A DNA stretch of 8,264 bases from BOG-1363 sp043775355. Its GTDB lineage: Bacteria; Planctomycetota; UBA11346. Numbering within the stretch: position 1 is the first letter of the stretch; every line of letters starts with the position of its first letter. The position numbers and the translations under genes were made by a program. Positions 6,080-8,264 of the stretch are shown here, one piece after another. The DNA lies in the NCBI GenBank assembly GCA_043775355.1, contig JAYVSL010000282.1, positions 1 through 8,264 of the forward strand, written 5' to 3'. The notes under the pieces are model-generated. The model did no database searches. It was given only the letters and a program-made list of their open reading frames with translations, and was not told where the DNA came from.

Positions 6080-6625
6080 TTAAGGCTTGAGAAGGACGGA
6101 ATCTGCTTTTGACTTAGCTTCTATCAATAGTTGCTGGTACTTGTAACTTTCTTCTCGTAAAGCCTTGATCTCTTCGTCATTCTTAGAATTCTTAAAAAAA
6201 TCTTCGTTAAGCTTTTCATTTATTAGCGCAAGTCTTTTTGCGCTCTGCTCTAAAACGGTTTCCATCTGAGCTTTTAGACGAGTGGAAATTTCACGGAGTT
6301 CAGTTTCGCTTGGTTGTGTTACCTGAGCACTTGAATCGCCGTTCGCCGAAACTTTCTGTCGTTGTGTTGTCTCAAATAAGAGTTGAGTGAGTTTGCGATT
6401 GTCTTCGCGTAAAGCGCGAATTTCCTCAGCGCTTTTTTGAAGGTCTAATTCCAGCTGTGTCGTTTTATGCCGAGCACTTTCGAGCGAATCGGTTATTCTT
6501 TTTTGTGTGGCTTGATCTTTCTCGTCATTTTCTGCGCATCCGATTCCGACTAAGGCAAAAGCGAGAGAAAAAATCAATGACCATTTACGGCGTGCGTCGG
6601 GGAAATTAGTCATGTGCTCTTTCAT
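6080..6625 (-). CDS. Coiled-coil envelope (putative lipo)protein between fumarase subunits
   Basis: This 181-residue protein has no family I recognise. The N-terminus is a signal peptide: RRK (12-14), a hydrophobic stretch (about 15-28) and Cys30. The sequence before the cysteine, VGIG, is a poor lipobox because Gly sits at -3, so lipidation is likely but not certain. The rest is charged, Cys-free coiled coil in two blocks (about 38-91 and 106-176) joined by a Ser/Gln-rich linker (KVSANGDSSAQVTQPS). The blocks share a repeated segment 84 residues apart. The first ATG (6625) directly follows the fumarase alpha stop (TGA-ATG). A second ATG at 6613 follows an A/G-rich GAAAGAG and may be the true start. 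Base composition is AT-rich compared with both neighbours. A periplasmic spacer or scaffold role is speculative. Confidence 0.75.
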   Translation of the reverse strand: MKEHMTNFPDARRKWSLIFSLAFALVGIGCAENDEKDQATQKRITDSLESARHKTTQLELDLQKSAEEIRALREDNRKLTQLLFETTQRQKVSANGDSSAQVTQPSETELREISTRLKAQMETVLEQSAKRLALINEKLNEDFFKNSKNDEEIKALREESYKYQQLLIEAKSKADSVLLKP

Positions 6626-7516
6626 TCAGTAAATCCAACGAGTGACGCGACCATCAGCGGCGAGTTCGACACCTTGCCGTCGGAACGCCCAGCACATGTA
6701 GCTGATCGAAACAAAAAATGATGCAGGCACGCGGTTGAGTTTGCCGACTTTGCAGCCCAGCAGCGTGGTTTTTCCGCCAAACCCCATCGGCCCGATGCCG
6801 GATTGATTGGCCTTGGCGACCACGGTTTTTTCCAGTTCGGCAAGCACCGGATCGGGATTGGCGTCGTCAAGGGTACGCAGCAGTTGCGCTTTGCCGCAGG
6901 CCATGCCGCTGACGCGGTCGCCGCCGATGCCGACGCCAAGAATGCCTGGGCCGCAGCCTTGGCCCTGCGCTTGCAGCACGCAATCCAAGATCGCGTTTTC
7001 GACGCCCTTTAAATCGCGGCCACCAAATTGCGGATTAGGCAGCGTGTACGTTGCGCCGACGTTTTCACAGCCGCCACCTTTGAGCATCAGTTTCACTTCG
7101 ACATGGTCTTTGCGCCATTGGTGAAAGTGAAAGTCTGGCGCGCCTGGTCCGATGTTATTTCCGCTGTTTTTACCGGTGATGCTGTCGACCGAGTTCTGTC
7201 GTAAGTAACCTTTTGTGGTCGCCTCTTTCACCGCTTCAATGAAGGTTTCTGCAAACGCAATTTGGTCGTAACCAACCGGTGTGTGGACATAGACCAAGAT
7301 CGAACCGGTGTCTTGGCAAAGCGGCTGACTTTTGCTTTTTGCTAAACCAATATTGCAGTCAATCACGTCGAGCGCATAGGCGGCATTGGTACCAGTTTCT
7401 TCGACCTTGCGGCCAGCATCGACTGCCGTCACCACGTCGCGCGGCAGCACGGTTGACGTTATGCGGATAAGCTCGACGAGTGACGCTTGCAGCACGGTAG
7501 TGGTGGCGATGGACAT
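6626..7516 (-). CDS. Class I fumarate hydratase, alpha subunit
   Basis: This 296-residue iron-sulfur subunit of the two-component fumarase (TtdA/FumA N-terminal family) acts with the beta subunit encoded two genes on. Likely [4Fe-4S] ligands are Cys67 in PLCQDTG, Cys188 in QGCGPGILGVGIGGDR and Cys275 in SISYMCWAFRR. Their spacing (121 and 87 residues) agrees closely with that of TtdA as I recall it. GKNSGNNIGPGAPDFHFHQW and KGGGCENVGATYTL are further family blocks. I chose ATG 7516, with GAGG at 7524-7527, over an in-frame TTG at 7582. The stop codon is immediately followed by the ATG of the coiled-coil gene instead of the beta subunit gene, which is unusual. The cluster is expected to be oxygen-sensitive. 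Tartrate dehydratase is the alternative specificity. Confidence 0.92.
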   Translation of the reverse strand: MSIATTTVLQASLVELIRITSTVLPRDVVTAVDAGRKVEETGTNAAYALDVIDCNIGLAKSKSQPLCQDTGSILVYVHTPVGYDQIAFAETFIEAVKEATTKGYLRQNSVDSITGKNSGNNIGPGAPDFHFHQWRKDHVEVKLMLKGGGCENVGATYTLPNPQFGGRDLKGVENAILDCVLQAQGQGCGPGILGVGIGGDRVSGMACGKAQLLRTLDDANPDPVLAELEKTVVAKANQSGIGPMGFGGKTTLLGCKVGKLNRVPASFFVSISYMCWAFRRQGVELAADGRVTRWIY

Positions 7517-7636
7517 GGCACAACCTCGGGTGAGCGGCGCATGGTGGTGACGTAGTGCGACGTGCAACCCAGTCTCAGCCAAATGCTTTGAAAACCGCTA
7601 TTCGACCGAGGGAAACCCTGTTTGAGCGATCGTCGT

Positions 7637-8191
7637 TTATGGTTTCCTGGTCCAGCGCTTTGCTCCAGCCTGGACGTCGAGGGCAATGCGAGCGGCGGCG
7701 GAGCGCGACAGCCACTGTTTGGCCTCAGCCGAGTCTGCATTCATCAGGCTGATCATCAGCGCATCGATGTGGCGTCGGTCAAGATTTTCACTGTCGATAA
7801 CCGGAAACACGTAAGATTGATCTTCCTTCGGCAAACTTGGAATAGCGGCAACTAAGCCATCATTCAGCACCACCACATGTCCTTCTAAAAAAAGTGCTTT
7901 GATGGCCGACCAGCGCAAGCGGCGAGATTCGAGATGGCGCGGAAAAATATGCTGATTACGCACCGTCGTTCCCCTTAACCATTGAGCGACTTTATCCATT
8001 TCGGGAGTACTGGTGGTCAAAACCAGTTCTTCCGGCTTGCGCGTGTTGCCGTGCACTTGGTCTTCAATGTACCACGCGACTAAATCCATATTTTCGGGCG
8101 GTAAACCACGGGGTTCGCCGCAACTCACAAGCAGAAGGGCGATTAAGACAAGTGTCATGCCCGATGTCCGATGTCCGATGTCCGATGTCAT
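7637..8191 (-). CDS. Small lipoprotein with start in a repeat hairpin
   Basis: This ~184-residue lipoprotein is of unknown family. It has a strong signal peptide: hydrophobic TLVLIALLLVS then Cys24 in the consensus lipobox LVSC, followed by GEPRG. The mature part is soluble, with PENMDLVAWYIEDQVHG, MDKVAQWLRG, a central GHVVVLNDGLVAAIPSLP and a helical C-terminus ending RWTRKP. Start choice matters. ATG 8191 has GGAG five bases upstream (8197-8200) and gives an n-region with His and Arg (TSDIGHRTSG). ATG 8158 has no clear ribosome-binding site and would give an n-region with no positive charge. I prefer 8191, although it means that the repeat arm is translated. The fumarase alpha gene starts 120 bases downstream, so co-transcription is possible. 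Confidence 0.7.
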   Translation of the reverse strand: MTSDIGHRTSGMTLVLIALLLVSCGEPRGLPPENMDLVAWYIEDQVHGNTRKPEELVLTTSTPEMDKVAQWLRGTTVRNQHIFPRHLESRRLRWSAIKALFLEGHVVVLNDGLVAAIPSLPKEDQSYVFPVIDSENLDRRHIDALMISLMNADSAEAKQWLSRSAAARIALDVQAGAKRWTRKP

Positions 8192-8243
8192 GCCATCTCC
8201 GACGTCTTCTGGTTCCCGACATCGGACATCGGACATCGGACAT
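8161..8243. repeat. CCGATGT heptamer inverted repeat, 26-bp perfect stem
   Basis: Four perfect tandem CCGATGT units (8161-8188) face three perfect ACATCGG units plus ACAT (8219-8243). Positions 8164-8189 pair with 8218-8243 without mismatch, making a 26-bp stem around a 28-base loop. The loop contains a further one-mismatch unit, CCGACGT (8199-8205). There is no T-run. The heptamer has no stop codon in the frame used by the lipoprotein, so the gene reads straight through one arm. Confidence 0.95.
8189..8200 (-). promoter_or_regulatory. Ribosome-binding site and ATG in the hairpin loop
   Basis: On the minus strand GGAG (8197-8200), a five-base spacer and ATG (8189-8191) lie in the 28-base loop of the heptamer hairpin, with only the G of the ATG inside the closing pair. 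In the folded mRNA the initiation region would be displayed in the loop, while the ribosome must melt the 26-bp stem to elongate. The geometry is seen in the sequence; regulation by it is inference. Confidence 0.5.
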
Positions 8244-8264
8244 AATCCCAGCGGTTAATTAAGA

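Noticed and set aside
6622..6939. Overlapping minus-strand frame within the fumarase alpha gene
   Set aside because: It is a shadow of the alpha gene in another frame, with Ala/Pro/Arg-rich text and no motifs.
7570..7590. CTGAGA on the minus strand upstream of fumarase alpha, a possible TPP riboswitch element
   Set aside because: The other conserved TPP blocks are absent, and a fumarase gene is not an expected target.
8161..8243. CRISPR array
   Set aside because: Units are seven bases with no spacers and are arranged as inverted arms.

Overview
The window reads as a piece of Gram-negative chromosome with moderate-to-high GC. Every intact gene is on the minus strand; only a broken transposase is on plus. 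Two signal-peptide proteins with likely lipidation cysteines point to a Gram-negative envelope. An adenosylcobalamin-dependent (class II) ribonucleotide reductase, a two-subunit iron-sulfur fumarase and two heptanucleotide-repeat hairpins would suit a Verrucomicrobia/Planctomycetes-type bacterium. That placement is a guess from gene content and style; no phylogenetic marker is present.

Region 1 (1-1605) is an accessory island of lower GC. Two tandemly duplicated CPCC zinc-ribbon-like genes follow, with almost no spacing, a short ORF that looks like the surviving 3' end of a larger gene. Next to its broken end lies an ISAs1-type insertion sequence reduced to the first half of its transposase. 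This looks like the remains of a rearranged cargo locus, possibly effector/immunity, but that function is inferred. Region 2 (1600-1871) has no gene but holds two strong hairpins, one terminator-like for each strand.

Region 3 (1872-2808) is a two-gene operon: an orphan HigA-type HTH protein followed 4 bases later by a phosphinothricin/methionine-sulfone-type GNAT acetyltransferase. No HigB toxin gene is present. Region 4 (2935-5484) carries nrdJ and its 300-base upstream region. That region contains four TTCGAC sites spaced 11, 21 and 11 bases apart, and a degenerate heptamer (CCTGTAG) inverted repeat.

Region 5 (5485-7516) encodes the alpha and beta subunits of a class I [4Fe-4S] fumarate hydratase. 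The two genes are split by an AT-rich gene for a coiled-coil envelope protein, which starts exactly where the alpha gene stops. Region 6 (7637-8264) encodes a small lipoprotein whose start lies inside a second heptamer hairpin (CCGATGT, perfect 26-bp stem). The best ribosome-binding site and ATG sit in the hairpin loop, and one arm codes for the beginning of the signal peptide.

The most interesting material is the pair of heptamer inverted repeats with the translation start in a loop, the helically phased sites before nrdJ, and the gene lodged between the fumarase subunits. No complete new defence or mobile system is visible.
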